64,000 nt of DNA from BJ22 sp021298375 (GCA_046343015.1 JBKDOL010000100.1:1-64000); one strand, 5' to 3'; numbered from the stretch's first letter, positions 1 through 11,366 are shown. Notes: generated from the sequence alone by a model not told the origin. Made by a program: numbers and translations.

Positions 1-154
1 GACGAAGCCAACCATCTCCAGTCACCTTTGGGCAGGCGAGTTACCCTCAGGCTTGACCCCCGGGACGCACCTCTTGCGCGTCCGCACAGTCGACTTGGCT
101 GGCAAGGAGTATACGGATGAGCGAAGTTTCCGGGTGGTGCCAACAGAGCGCTGA
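1..154 (+). CDS. C-terminal fragment of a metallophosphoesterase-like protein
   Basis: Only the last 51 codons are in the window; the gene enters from the left edge and stops at TGA 152-154. The readable tail includes the stretches SSHLWAGELPSGLTPGTH and RTVDLAGKEYTDERSF. It matches the Ig-like C-terminal domain that follows the calcineurin-like phosphoesterase core in secreted bacterial metallophosphatases (typical pattern HxWxAxLPxGLxPGxHxxxVRxxDxxGxxxTxxRxFxV). The catalytic part lies outside the window, so the enzymatic assignment is inferred from the tail alone. Confidence 0.6.
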   Translation, partial: TKPTISSHLWAGELPSGLTPGTHLLRVRTVDLAGKEYTDERSFRVVPTER

Positions 155-165
155 CGTTGCCGCGC

Positions 166-216
166 GCCCAGTTGCAGTTGCGCCCCGTTGCAGTTGCGTT
201 CCGTTCCAGTTGCGGC
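166..216. repeat. Short tandem repeat, about 16-18 bp x 3
   Basis: Three degenerate copies built on CCGTTGCAGTTGCG lie directly after the metallophosphoesterase stop codon, in the gap between the two convergent genes. The copies differ by a few substitutions. Confidence 0.7.
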
Positions 217-252
217 CGGTTCAGGTCGGCCGGCCCGGAGGATGCCGCTGGG

Positions 253-1608
253 TTAACTGAAGTAGTTCAGTGCCGCAATGTCGGCGACGTTCCTGTCGAA
301 GTACAGGGGGTGGTCGTGAAAGCTGCAATAGTCGAGACCTTGGTTAAGCAGGTCCTCGACATGGCAGAATCGCAATTCCCGTTCTTGCGTTTCGAAATGC
401 CGTTCGATGAGGTAATCCACGACTCCAGGTTCGAGAGCGATTCCGAATTTGGCGGCCCGGTCAAAAAACAGGTTGCGGAATTCCTCGACCGTGGGGTTCC
501 CGACCTGAATTTTGTATGGGATCCGGCGGAGGAAAGCATCGTCGGTCAATTTGTTCGGCGTGAAGTTTGTGGAAAAGACCAGCAATTGGTCGAAGGGCAG
601 TTTGAGCTGCCGGCCCGAAGGCAGCCCGATATAGTCGTAGCCCGTATCCATCGGGACAATCCAGCGATTGAGCAACTCATTAATCCCGACGCGCTGGCGT
701 CCGAAGTCGTCGATCACGAGGCAGCCGCAGTTGCTTTTGACTTGAATCGGCGCTTCCAGGATTCGAGTGATCGGATTCTGGGTAACCTCCAGATTTTCGA
801 GTTCGAGTTCGCCACCAGCGACCACCGTCGGCCGCTGGATGTAAACCCAGCGGTGATCGATCTCAAAGCCAGGAGGTAAGGTGTGGGCTTGATCGAAGGG
901 CAGTTCCTGGTGAATCGAGGGATCGAAGACGCGGATGATTTCGCTGCCGACCGAAAGCACTCTGGGGATCCAGATGTTGGTGTGAGCTGACTTGAGCAAC
1001 TGTTTGGAAAGGACGCTTTTTCCATTGCCCGGGGGGCCGTAAAGCATCAAGGTTTTGCCCGAGTTGACCGCTTGTCCCAATTGGCTGAGCAAGAGGTTCG
1101 AGACTGAGAACTCGGACAGCGCCTTGATCATCTGCGGTAGCTTGATGCGATGGTTCCGCAACGACTGCCGGAACACCGAGTTGGTGTACTGGTCGATCGA
1201 AACCGGAGCGGCACCGCAGTAGGTGCTCAGTTCGAGGTCCATCTGTGCCTTTTCGATCCCCTTCGGCAGGATCTCGTACACAAAGTCATTTCCGGCCGCC
1301 GCGCCCTTGGGGAAAATCAATTGCTCGGAGCGGAGAAGATGCAGTGTCGGCTCGACCAGATTCAGGGGCAACCTCAGCTGGCGACTGACGTTCAAACCGG
1401 ATTGTTTTCCATGCTGGTAGAGATAGCGGATGACGAGCGGTAGCAGGACGCGCGGTTCAATTCCGGCTTCGGTGAAGGTTTCGGGTTGCCGCGGAACAAA
1501 GTTCTTCAGCGCGGGGGGCGGGGAGACCGAAGGCTCACGGCCGGCGTTGGGAAGAGAACCTGCTGAGAAAGCCTCAGGAAACGAAGCGCGAATAAAGTCG
1601 AATGTCAT
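253..1608 (-). CDS. AAA-type ATPase of unknown role
   Basis: A 451-residue cytoplasmic P-loop ATPase. Walker A is GPPGNGKS at 191-198, Walker B is CLVIDDFGR at 296-304, a sensor-1-like LLVFSTN is at 342-348, and an arginine pair follows in AFLRRIPYK near 358-366. Residues about 45-125 look helical and winged-helix-like, so this may be a DNA- or protein-binding module ahead of the ATPase. The ATG at 1608 (MTFDFIRASF) is preferred over an in-frame ATG at 1722, because the extra 38 residues are arginine-rich and uncharacteristic. No partner gene lies beside it: it converges with the metallophosphoesterase tail and diverges from the ABC transporter. The architecture resembles stand-alone MoxR/Cdc48-type ATPases of planctomycetes; the substrate is unknown. 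Confidence 0.85.
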   Translation of the reverse strand: MTFDFIRASFPEAFSAGSLPNAGREPSVSPPPALKNFVPRQPETFTEAGIEPRVLLPLVIRYLYQHGKQSGLNVSRQLRLPLNLVEPTLHLLRSEQLIFPKGAAAGNDFVYEILPKGIEKAQMDLELSTYCGAAPVSIDQYTNSVFRQSLRNHRIKLPQMIKALSEFSVSNLLLSQLGQAVNSGKTLMLYGPPGNGKSVLSKQLLKSAHTNIWIPRVLSVGSEIIRVFDPSIHQELPFDQAHTLPPGFEIDHRWVYIQRPTVVAGGELELENLEVTQNPITRILEAPIQVKSNCGCLVIDDFGRQRVGINELLNRWIVPMDTGYDYIGLPSGRQLKLPFDQLLVFSTNFTPNKLTDDAFLRRIPYKIQVGNPTVEEFRNLFFDRAAKFGIALEPGVVDYLIERHFETQERELRFCHVEDLLNQGLDYCSFHDHPLYFDRNVADIAALNYFS

Positions 1609-1981
1609 GTTTTTCCGGCCCTGGGCGGGCAAAGCTGGGAGGAGAGAAGAGGTGAGGACTTGGGAAAACTGCTGCCGGAAGGGGGAACGCTGCCGTCCAG
1701 TCCGGGCCCGGGTCAACGCCAAGGTTGGTTTCCCGACCGCAAAGGCGGCACAGCAGGGGGGGGCGACCCGCAGTCCAAGATGCCTTTGAACTATCGGCTA
1801 TCCGAAATCACTGGTTGGGCCCAGGGCAGGCGGAAACGCACGGTTCCTGAGCGGCTGAGTGGTTTTGCCGGGATAATCGGCATAAGCGGGCGGAATCGGC
1901 GGGTTTCCTCCGCAGTCTGAGCAGCGTGACCTAAGCTTGACCGAGAAACTCCCGCGCACCCTCTTCCACCGTTTCCTCTCC
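1609..1981. other. Divergent intergenic region between the AAA ATPase and ABC transporter
   Basis: About 370 bases without a credible gene. It should hold the promoters of both divergent units, but no convincing -35/-10 pair was seen. A run of eight G residues occurs near 1756-1763. Confidence 0.5.
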
Positions 1982-2742
1982 ATGATCCACGTCCGCCGCC
2001 TCGCCAAGGTTTACCAGCATTGCCACGAGACCGAATACGTGGCACTGGCCGGGATCAGTTTCGACGTCATGCCTGGTCAGGTCTTTGGACTGCTCGGCCC
2101 CAATGGCGCTGGCAAGACCACCGCCCTTCGAATTCTGAGCACGGTTCTCAAACCGACGTCGGGGCTGGCCGTGATTAATGGGCACGATGTCCTGCGCGAA
2201 CCAGAGCAGATTCGTCGACAGATTGGATTCGTCTCTCTGAACACCGCGATCTACGACCGGATGACCGCCTGGGAGATGGTCTATCTGTTTGGGCGACTGA
2301 ATGGCATCAGTCCTGAGGCCTTGCATGTACGCATGGACCAGTTGTTTGAACGTTTTCAAATGAATGACTTTCGGCAAACACTGGGAAGCCGCATGTCGAC
2401 CGGGATGAAGCAGAAGGTCTCAATTGCGCGAGCGCTGGTTCACGATCCCCCTGTTTTGATTTTTGACGAGGCGACAGCGGGGCTGGATATTCTCGCTGCA
2501 CGGGAAGTGTTTCGGACCATCGAAATGCTCCGGGACCAGGGGAAATGCATTATTTACTCGTCGCACATCATGTCGGAGGTTCGACGCCTATGCGATGAAG
2601 TAGCGATCATGAACCGCGGACGAATTCTGATCCAGTCGCCGCTGGCGCAGTTAATGCAGGAGGCCAAAGGCCGGGACCTGGAGGAGATCTTCTTTGATTT
2701 GATTGCAGCCAGTGAAGAACAGGCCGCAACGGGGGCAGGCAG

Positions 2743-2746
<4 letters not shown>
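1982..2746 (+). CDS. ABC transporter ATP-binding protein (NatA-like)
   Basis: A 254-residue nucleotide-binding subunit that would power the permease encoded next. Walker A GPNGAGKTT is at 39-47, the signature MSTGMKQK at 138-145 and Walker B VLIFDEAT at 158-165, followed by the D-loop GLD. The stretch FVSLNTAIYDRMTA (about 83-96) is the Q-loop region typical of the NatA/drug-export subgroup. ATG 1982 (MIHVRRLAKV) fits the family start; an in-frame upstream ATG at 1937 adds 15 residues. The stop codon overlaps the next start (ATGA), indicating translational coupling. The exported substrate cannot be read from the sequence; sodium or small-molecule efflux is only a family guess. Confidence 0.93.
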
Positions 2747-5043
<2,297 letters not shown>

Positions 5044-5051
5044 TCGGCGAG

Positions 5052-6305
5052 ATGTCAGCCTCGCCTCTCATCACTCTGAAAGCCAACTGGGTGCTCCCGA
5101 TCCAAGGTCCGCCGATCGCCGGCGGCCTGGTCACGCTGGGGCCCGAGCGCGTGTTCGAAGTTTCGCAGGCGAACTCAACTGCTGCGGCTGACCTCGACTT
5201 GGGAAATTGCCTGCTGCTGCCGCGTCTGGTGAACGCGCACACGCATTTGGAGTTCAGTGGTCTGGCCGAGCCATTCCCGGCGACAGGAGGATTTCCGGCT
5301 TGGGTACGCGAGGTGATCAAATGGCGCCAGGCTCGGGAACTCGCCGTCGCCGAACCGGGGCGAATGCAGGCAGAGGCGATTGCTGCGGGAATGCTGCAAT
5401 GCCGGGCCCGGGGGACAGGACTGGTGGGGGAGATTGCCTCAATGCCTTGGCCGGACGGGGGCTACGCAGTGCCACCTCGGGCGATTGTTTTTCTGGAGCA
5501 ACTGGGCGTGCTCCCGGGACAAGCCGCAGAGCGACTGGCTTCTGTCAAAAATCGGATCTCCGCATTCAAGGGCGGCGGCCCCGAGGTGGGCCTCAGCCCG
5601 CACGCTCCGTATTCTCTCAGTCGCCAGCTGTTTGACGGGCTGAAGCAGTTGGCACGGGATCAAGGTTTGCCAGTTGCGATGCACGTGGCCGAGACGCGTG
5701 AAGAAATCGATTGGTTGAAGGGAGCAGACAATGGCTTTACCCAACTGCAGGAGCGATTGGGCGTTCCAGCACGACAGCAGTGGCGTCCCGATCTTCGGCA
5801 GTTGCTCGCGGAGCTGGCCGAACTGGAGCGGGTGTTGGTCATTCACGGGAATTATCTCGGTCCTCGCGACTGGGAGGTACTGGCCGAGCACCGTCAGCGG
5901 ATGAGTTTGATCTACTGTCCGCGAACCCATCAGCACTTTGGGCATCCGCGCTACCCGCTCCCGGAATTGCTCAGCGCCGGCGTGCGGGTTGCCGCAGGGA
6001 CCGATTCCCGCGCCTCGACTCCGGACCTGGACCTGCTGGCGGAGTTGCGCTTGATTCGCAAGCTTTATCCCGAATTGCCTCCGGAGCAGGTCTTGGATTT
6101 GGGGACGCGCGCTGCTGCGGAGGCGCTCGGTGAGGCCGACCGCTGGGGTGTGATTTCTGCCGGAGCGAGCCCGGAACTGCTGGTCGTTCCCCTCCCTGAG
6201 TTTGATGTGGCCGGGCCCGTCGCCTGGCTCCTCGATTCAGCCGTCAGCCCGCAGCTTCTGGACTGGAGTTCGGCGAGGGCGGCCGCTCAAGCCGTTCGGC
6301 AATGA
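5052..6305 (+). CDS. Amidohydrolase-superfamily deaminase/hydrolase
   Basis: A 417-residue metal-dependent hydrolase of the cytosine deaminase/chlorohydrolase (ATZ-TRZ) branch. Expected metal and catalytic sites are visible in order: NAHTHLEF at about 61-68, SPHAPYS near 181-187, MHVAET near 210-215, VIHGNYL near 262-268 and GTDSRAST near 317-324. It starts 8 bases after the exporter stop, so it may be co-transcribed with it. Aminodeoxyfutalosine deaminases of the alternative menaquinone pathway belong to the same branch, but no other mqn gene is present here, so the substrate is left open. The 3' end overlaps the convergent methyltransferase by 62 bases. Confidence 0.85.
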   Translation: MSASPLITLKANWVLPIQGPPIAGGLVTLGPERVFEVSQANSTAAADLDLGNCLLLPRLVNAHTHLEFSGLAEPFPATGGFPAWVREVIKWRQARELAVAEPGRMQAEAIAAGMLQCRARGTGLVGEIASMPWPDGGYAVPPRAIVFLEQLGVLPGQAAERLASVKNRISAFKGGGPEVGLSPHAPYSLSRQLFDGLKQLARDQGLPVAMHVAETREEIDWLKGADNGFTQLQERLGVPARQQWRPDLRQLLAELAELERVLVIHGNYLGPRDWEVLAEHRQRMSLIYCPRTHQHFGHPRYPLPELLSAGVRVAAGTDSRASTPDLDLLAELRLIRKLYPELPPEQVLDLGTRAAAEALGEADRWGVISAGASPELLVVPLPEFDVAGPVAWLLDSAVSPQLLDWSSARAAAQAVRQ

Positions 6306-7485
6306 CGCACAGAGATCGCCCGTCTTGTGGCAGCAGAATCGCTGTCAGGGGCCGGTTTCCTCGGGGGCGAATCTTTTGCAGGTCTTCGTAAAGTTGCAGA
6401 TCGATGTTTCGCTTTTTCCATTCCATCCATCCGGCATCGAGGGAACGGAGTTCGGCGGCGACCTGCCGCGGCTCGGCGGGGCAGACGGAAAGCACGCGAA
6501 AGCCGGCCAGCAGCGGGGAGTGGACGGGAATGGAGCCGCTGAGGTAGGCCACACCGGGCGAGATTCGCATCAGGTCGTACTCCGCGGCGAGACTGTCGAC
6601 GAGTCGTGCGGCGAGGACAACGGCGTGCGGTTCGAACAAGAGACTGCCCGGCTCCGGCGGACCAGCCAGATGTCGCGGCCCCACGGGACCGCGAAGTCGC
6701 GTTTGGCCAATGGTGGCTGAATTCCCGTTCCCCAGCACTAAGGTCGCAGACTTCCGGCCGAGCGGCATTCTTCCGCCAGTGTTGAACCATGCGAGTTGCT
6801 GTTTGCATTCCCGACGTTCCCCCAGCCATTGGCGATGCACCATCGGTTTGAGTTCGTCCGGGATGCGAGTGGCCGGGGCGAGCTTGATGACGATCGGCTT
6901 GGAACCGGCTTTGGCGAGCAACTGCGCAAGCGACGGCTGGATGAAGCGGCAATCCGTGGTGCGTTGTTGTTCCAGCCTGCGGTCGGGGTCGACGTGGACG
7001 AGATCGAATCCATCCCACGAGATATCGAGGGCTGATTGGCAATGGACTTGTACCGTTGCGGGGGACTGGAGCTCGGAATTTCGCTGGGCATAGCGGCAGA
7101 GCAGTGGGTCGAGGTCGACTCCCGTGCAATCGTGGAGCCGGGAGAATCCGGCCAAGTCGCCCCCGATTCCGCAGCAAAGATCGAGCAGCCTTTGGCCTCG
7201 CGGGAGCAACTGGGCTTTGTACTCAGCCAATAAGCCCGAAGTTGCCTGCTCGTATCCACGCGTCGTCAGAAACATTTTTTCGGCCAGAGGAAATTTCTCG
7301 ACAGCTCGCAGACGAAGTTGAGCCAGTTCCATCGTCAGGGCTGATTGCGCGGGGGGCAGGGACTTCCGCAATCGCTGCACGATTTTCAAGATGTTTTCAT
7401 TTGCAGCGAGTTGTTTCTGTGCCAAAGCCAAGTAGCTTTCGGCGGCAGAACTCAGCAGCCACAGTTGGTCGGGAGTAAGCGACAC
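6244..7485 (-). CDS. SAM-dependent methyltransferase with THUMP-like C-terminal domain
   Basis: A 413-residue class I methyltransferase. The SAM-binding motif LLDLCCGIGGDLAGF is at about 100-114, the acidic ribose-binding GVDLDP follows near 121, and VHVDPDRR near 163-170 takes the place of the NPPY/DPPF catalytic motif. The C-terminal 80 residues resemble the THUMP-like domain found after this type of core. These proteins probably methylate RNA, but the target base is not established. It uses a GTG start at 7485. Its last 20 codons lie opposite the end of the amidohydrolase gene. Confidence 0.85.
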   Translation of the reverse strand: MSLTPDQLWLLSSAAESYLALAQKQLAANENILKIVQRLRKSLPPAQSALTMELAQLRLRAVEKFPLAEKMFLTTRGYEQATSGLLAEYKAQLLPRGQRLLDLCCGIGGDLAGFSRLHDCTGVDLDPLLCRYAQRNSELQSPATVQVHCQSALDISWDGFDLVHVDPDRRLEQQRTTDCRFIQPSLAQLLAKAGSKPIVIKLAPATRIPDELKPMVHRQWLGERRECKQQLAWFNTGGRMPLGRKSATLVLGNGNSATIGQTRLRGPVGPRHLAGPPEPGSLLFEPHAVVLAARLVDSLAAEYDLMRISPGVAYLSGSIPVHSPLLAGFRVLSVCPAEPRQVAAELRSLDAGWMEWKKRNIDLQLYEDLQKIRPRGNRPLTAILLPQDGRSLCVIAERLERPPSPNSSPEAAG

Positions 7486-7884
7486 GCGAAAGACCTGACG
7501 CGATGAGGGAAATGGGTGGGCGTTGAGGGAACTCGTTCTGATTCGATGTCCGGCTGGGCTTGACCTGCCAGCCCGCCGAGCGCGATTGACTGCCGGTCGA
7601 CGTTCGCGGTGGGGCGGGGGCGCCCGTAGGAACAGGTCGCCCGTAGGAGCAGGTCACCCGCGGGGCCTCAATCCTCGCCAGTGCAAGCGTCAGGCGTTCG
7701 GGAACCGGGGTGAGCGGCGGCCGGAGGCGGTTTCCACCGGCCGGGCGATGACCGGGTCCTGCCGAAGCGGTTTCAACTTTCCTGGTTCTTGTTGGGCTGT
7801 CGCTTTGGAGTCATGATAGGTGAGGTCGCGGGCGAGTAAAATTGGTCTCGCCTGTTTTCATTTCTGGAGCGGTGCTTGTCGATC
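7486..7884. other. Divergent intergenic region with short repeats
   Basis: About 400 bases between a leftward methyltransferase and a rightward small gene. Apart from the 17-bp tandem repeat at 7621 nothing specific is seen; apparent reading frames here are short and repeat-derived. Confidence 0.5.
7621..7662. repeat. 17-bp tandem repeat, about 2.5 copies
   Basis: CGCCCGTAGGAACAGGT at 7621-7637 is repeated with one change at 7638-7654, followed by a partial, diverged third copy. Confidence 0.8.
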
Positions 7885-8292
7885 ATGAGTTCGAATTTGC
7901 TGAACGAACTTGTGCTCTACTTGCGATTGGCGCAAGCCTATGAGAAGCACCTGCAGATGCCCGATCGGGACCGGGCCTTGGTTTTGGCCGGTGGTTGTGC
8001 GGGGCTGCTGAAAATGCCTTCGATCGCCGCCTTTTGTCGCGAGTTGATCTTGCGAAACAATCAGGGGCACATGCTCCGTCGCTGGGCGAGCTTTGATGAA
8101 GCGCTCAAGGACGAGGACTTTCACGTTTTTCTGAAGCAATTAGCCCGGCGGCTGTCGGTCGAAAGGGCTGAGGCAGCCCTCCGCGAACTGCGGTACGATT
8201 GCGACGTTCGGCGTTCCGACTACGCCAGCGACCACGACTTTGTAGCCGCCGTGATGGGGGTCGATCCCGAATGGCTCGCCCATAACTTCTGA
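7885..8292 (+). CDS. Small conserved protein of unknown function
   Basis: A 135-residue soluble protein, mostly alpha-helical by composition, with no signal peptide or membrane segment. Notable stretches are LNELVLYLRLAQAYEKHL at the N-terminus and FVAAVMGVDPEWLAHNF at the C-terminus. I believe similar proteins occur across planctomycetes, but no named family is recognised. ATG 7885 is preferred; an in-frame TTG at 7876 would add three residues. The composition and clean frame argue for a real gene. Confidence 0.7.
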   Translation: MSSNLLNELVLYLRLAQAYEKHLQMPDRDRALVLAGGCAGLLKMPSIAAFCRELILRNNQGHMLRRWASFDEALKDEDFHVFLKQLARRLSVERAEAALRELRYDCDVRRSDYASDHDFVAAVMGVDPEWLAHNF

Positions 8293-8296
8293 ACTG

Positions 8297-8371
8297 GGGG
8301 CGTTGCGAAACGGGGCGTCGCAAAATGGGGCGTCGCAAAATGGGGTGGCGCAAAATGGGGAGTTGCGAGCG
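8297..8371. repeat. 15-bp tandem repeat, 5 degenerate copies
   Basis: Five head-to-tail copies of GGGGCGTCGCAAAAT (8297-8311, 8312-8326, 8327-8341, 8342-8356, 8357-8371). Copies 2 and 3 are identical; the outer copies are diverged, as expected for an array decaying from its edges. It begins 5 bases after the stop codon of the small gene. Confidence 0.9.
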
Positions 8372-8527
8372 AGTTCCCGTTTCCGTTTGGCTTTTCGGCG
8401 GACCTTTGCCGGCGACTGGCTCTTGGCAGGGCTGGGAGCAGGCGTGGATGACCGCGAAGGAACTGAAATCGAAAAGGTCAGCCAGAATCTCTTGATCTCA
8501 GGACGAGATTGGGCGTTGGGCTGAAAC

Positions 8528-8561
8528 GAAAAAAGCCGCACCAGGGGCGTGCGGCCTTTTG
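8528..8561 (-). terminator. Rho-independent terminator of tRNA-Gln
   Basis: A perfect 7-bp stem GCCGCAC (8535-8541) / GTGCGGC (8549-8555) with a 7-base loop. Read leftward it is followed by a run of six T residues, so it fits the tRNA on the minus strand. A weaker T-run on the other side could also let it act for rightward transcripts. Confidence 0.8.
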
Positions 8562-8572
8562 AACGAACTTAA

Positions 8573-8643
8573 TTCGGGACTAGGGATTTGAACCCCAACT
8601 AAAAGAGTCAGAATCTTTCGTGCTACCGTTACACCAGTCCCGA
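8573..8643 (-). tRNA. tRNA-Gln (anticodon CTG)
   Basis: Read on the minus strand: acceptor stem TCGGGAC pairs with GTCCCGA; D arm GTGTAACGGTAGCAC; anticodon arm AAAGA-TTCTGAC-TCTTT giving anticodon CTG; T arm TGGGG-TTCAAAT-CCCTA with one wobble pair; discriminator A. The 3' CCA is not encoded. The variable loop is four bases. A rho-independent terminator lies about 12 bases downstream. Confidence 0.95.
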
Positions 8644-9012
8644 TCGAGCCCGTCTCAGACGGAGTTAAAAGATTAAGACAGGGGCGTTTCCAAGTCAAGA
8701 ACGCTTTTCGCAGCCTGTTGCTCCTGCGGTCGAGACTCGGGGATGCCGCAGCTCCTGCCCACCTGGCGTCAAACGAGCGCGCCTTTCGAGAAAGGGTTGA
8801 AAAAGGGAGGGAGACCTTGGCCCTGTCTTGATTTGTTATTATCGGGGAGGCTGGAGCCACGGCCCAACGGTGAACCGAAACAGCCTGTTCAGCTGAGAAA
8901 TGAAACTGAATTCGACCAATAAGTCGTGACTCCTGGTTTCCGTGGATGGCCGCTTGAAGCCAGAAATTTTTTGCTTGTAGACGTCCAACATTCCCCTCAA
9001 AAAGCGATTTCC
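8644..9012. other. Intergenic region upstream of the FHA phosphatase
   Basis: About 370 bases. It must hold the leftward tRNA-Gln promoter and the rightward promoter of the FHA-GAF-phosphatase gene. No reliable promoter motif or RNA structure was recognised. Confidence 0.4.
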
Positions 9013-10704
9013 ATGCCTTATCTGCTGACTAATGACGACTCGGCATCGAGCAAGCGAACCCAGTTGAGGGAGGGGATGATCACCATCGGTCGCCATCCGG
9101 ACTGCGAAGTCGTGCTCGATGACAATTCGGTCAGCCGGCGACACGCGGCGATCTCCTATGCCGACGGGCATTATTTCGTGGAGGATTTGAACAGTCGCAA
9201 CGGGACCTTGGTCAATGGGAGTGAGATTCAGGGAAAGACCCGACTCTTTGACAGTGCGGAGATTCGGATTTGCGACGTCGTCTTCCGCTTTCTGTTGGAG
9301 GACGGCTCTCAGGAGCGGCCTCTGACGACCCGGGTAGAACTCCCCGCAGCCCATTTGCGGAGCAGCTTCTTTTTCACGGATGAATTGGAGCGTCACAGCA
9401 GCAGTACAATCATGGGGCAGATCGACCTTCCCGCGGCCGGTACGCTCAAGGATACGACCGGTGATCTGAAGGAGAAGCTGCAGGCCATCTCCGCGATCAC
9501 GACCGCCTTAAGTTCGGCCTGGGATCGCGAACAGATTTTGAAGCGGGTCTTGGAAACGCTGTTTGAGTTGTTTGGCGAGTCGGACCGGGGGTTTGTTGCG
9601 TTGGTCAACGAGGCGGGCGAGATCGCGCCTCATTTAATGGAAACGCGACGCCCGGGAGACGCCGAGCGGGTTCGAATCAGCCGCACGATCATCCGCTCTG
9701 TGTTGCAGACCAAGACCGCCATTCTCTCGACCGATGCGGCCAATGACGACCGGTTTGATCTCAGTCAAAGCATTGTCGACTTTCGGATTCGCTCCCTGAT
9801 GTGTGCGCCGTTATTGGATTCCTCGGGAAATCCGCTGGGTGCCATCCAGTTGGACACGCTGCGGAGCACCGTGGCGTTCGACCAGGATGACCTCGAGGTG
9901 CTGGCCACCGTTGCGATGCAGGCCAGTCTCGCGCTGCAGAAGCTCGAGTTGTTCCGACGCGTCGAGGAAAACCGGCAATTGGAACAGGACCTGCGATTGG
10001 CTCAGGAGGTGCAGTTGCGGTTTTTGCCGCAGACCGAGCCGCAAGTGATGGGCTATGATTTTTTCTCGTGGTATCGCCCAGCCAGCCACGTTGGTGGCGA
10101 CTACTACGATTATTTCCGCCTCAACGAGCAGACTTGGGTAATCGTGGTGGCCGATGTCGTTGGTCATGGGATCGCGGCGGCCCTGTTGATGGCCAAGATT
10201 GCGGCGGATACCCGGTTCGCCTGCGCTTTGAATGCGGACCCGGTAGCGGCCTTGGAGCAGATCAACCGCAGTCTGAACGGCTTGAATATGGACCGGTTTG
10301 TCACGCTGTTGCTGCTTTACCTGGACACCAGCAAGCACGAAGTGACGTTGGCCAATGCGGGGCACTTACCGCCCCTGTTGCGTTCACCCAAAGGTGGCTC
10401 GCGGTGGCTCGCTCAAGCCGCTCGGGGGTTGCCTTTGGGAATTTCTGAGTCGGCCCGTTATTCGTCCGAGACGTTGACGTTGCAACCGGGCGAGGTGCTC
10501 CTGTTGTTCACCGACGGGGTAAACGAGGCGATGAACCCGAACGGGGACCAGTTCACGCTCGAACGCGTGGCGAAAGAGGCGGAGTTAAGCCCTAACCCCA
10601 GCCCGGAATCCATTGGCAAATCGGTTTGGCAGGCAGCGAAAGCCCACCAGGCCGGCGCTCCCCAAAACGACGATGTCTGCATCGTGACTTTTGGTCGGAT
10701 TTAA
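9013..10704 (+). CDS. FHA-GAF-PP2C (SpoIIE/RsbU-type) serine phosphatase
   Basis: A 563-residue cytoplasmic signalling protein with three modules. An FHA phosphothreonine-binding domain spans about 20-95 (GRHP at 26-29, SVSRRH at 39-44, SRNGTLVNG at 61-69). A GAF sensor domain follows at about 150-325. A PP2C-type SpoIIE/RsbU phosphatase lies at about 350-560, with metal-ligand motifs GGDYYDYF near 361, ADVVGHGIAAALL near 380 and TDGVNEA near 499. Such proteins dephosphorylate anti-anti-sigma factors or act as partner-switch phosphatases. ATG 9013 (MPYLLTNDD) is chosen over an upstream in-frame start at 8926. No sigma-factor or anti-sigma gene is adjacent, so the target is unknown. Confidence 0.9.
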   Translation: MPYLLTNDDSASSKRTQLREGMITIGRHPDCEVVLDDNSVSRRHAAISYADGHYFVEDLNSRNGTLVNGSEIQGKTRLFDSAEIRICDVVFRFLLEDGSQERPLTTRVELPAAHLRSSFFFTDELERHSSSTIMGQIDLPAAGTLKDTTGDLKEKLQAISAITTALSSAWDREQILKRVLETLFELFGESDRGFVALVNEAGEIAPHLMETRRPGDAERVRISRTIIRSVLQTKTAILSTDAANDDRFDLSQSIVDFRIRSLMCAPLLDSSGNPLGAIQLDTLRSTVAFDQDDLEVLATVAMQASLALQKLELFRRVEENRQLEQDLRLAQEVQLRFLPQTEPQVMGYDFFSWYRPASHVGGDYYDYFRLNEQTWVIVVADVVGHGIAAALLMAKIAADTRFACALNADPVAALEQINRSLNGLNMDRFVTLLLLYLDTSKHEVTLANAGHLPPLLRSPKGGSRWLAQAARGLPLGISESARYSSETLTLQPGEVLLLFTDGVNEAMNPNGDQFTLERVAKEAELSPNPSPESIGKSVWQAAKAHQAGAPQNDDVCIVTFGRI

Positions 10705-10808
10705 TTTTCGGGGCTGGCGATCGTTGGTCCGGTTGCCTCCGTTTGCAGAGGCCAAGGAAACCGCAGGCAAGAGTCGCCTGGCCGCAGGCTGACCCCAAAA
10801 CGGTGGAC

Positions 10809-11366
10809 TTAGGCTTGCTTCGTGCCGCAGGTTTGTGCGGAGCATCGACCGGTAAGTCGCAGCCGATAGCGGGCAAAGAAGCGATAGCCCAGGTCGAGCA
10901 ATTGGCGAATCCCGGGCAATCGGGTCGGTGCAACCAACCAACCGAGGCCTACTGCAGCGTAGAGTTTTCGAAAAACCTCTACCCCTTCGATCAGTTGTCC
11001 AGAGGGGATGCGGCCATGAATTCGGGCCATGAGTTCGTCGAACGATTTTCCGGTTGAAGTTGGGTCAAACTCGGTCGCTGAGATGTCAGTGAATCGAACC
11101 TTCCGGTTTCGATCCCGCTTCCGCAGCCAGTTGATTTCGCGGCGGCAAAGGGGGCAGTCGCCGTCAAAAAAAACCTCGACCTCCCAGTTCTGGCTTCCCT
11201 CCGCAATTGCATCCGCAGGGACGGGGCTGAGTGATTTGGCCGGTGCTGCTCCGGGCATTTGAAGCAACGGGGCCGTTGCTCCCGCAGCGGGCGATGACGG
11301 GGGCCGCGCGTCGACGCGGGCACTTGCAGTGGGGGCGACTGGCGTCGCTGAATGGGGAATAGGCAT
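10809..11366 (-). CDS. DCC-family thiol-disulfide oxidoreductase (DUF393)
   Basis: A 185-residue protein. The family hallmark FFDGDCPLCRREI is at 66-78, giving a C71-x-x-C74 pair in a predicted thioredoxin-like fold, followed by the helical ending GLGWLVAPTRLPG...LGYRFFARYRLRL. The first 55 residues are Pro/Ala/Ser-rich and probably disordered, so the true start may lie inside the stated region. Convergent with the FHA phosphatase. The physiological redox partner is not known for the family. Confidence 0.85.
   Translation of the reverse strand: MPIPHSATPVAPTASARVDARPPSSPAAGATAPLLQMPGAAPAKSLSPVPADAIAEGSQNWEVEVFFDGDCPLCRREINWLRKRDRNRKVRFTDISATEFDPTSTGKSFDELMARIHGRIPSGQLIEGVEVFRKLYAAVGLGWLVAPTRLPGIRQLLDLGYRFFARYRLRLTGRCSAQTCGTKQA

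Noticed and set aside
157..879. Open frame of 240 codons on the plus strand
   Set aside because: It lies wholly opposite the AAA ATPase gene, has no recognisable motif, and owes its length to GC-rich codon bias on the other strand.
8303..8524. Small frame encoding repeated NGASQ units
   Set aside because: It is a translation of the 15-bp tandem array; no start signal or homology supports it.
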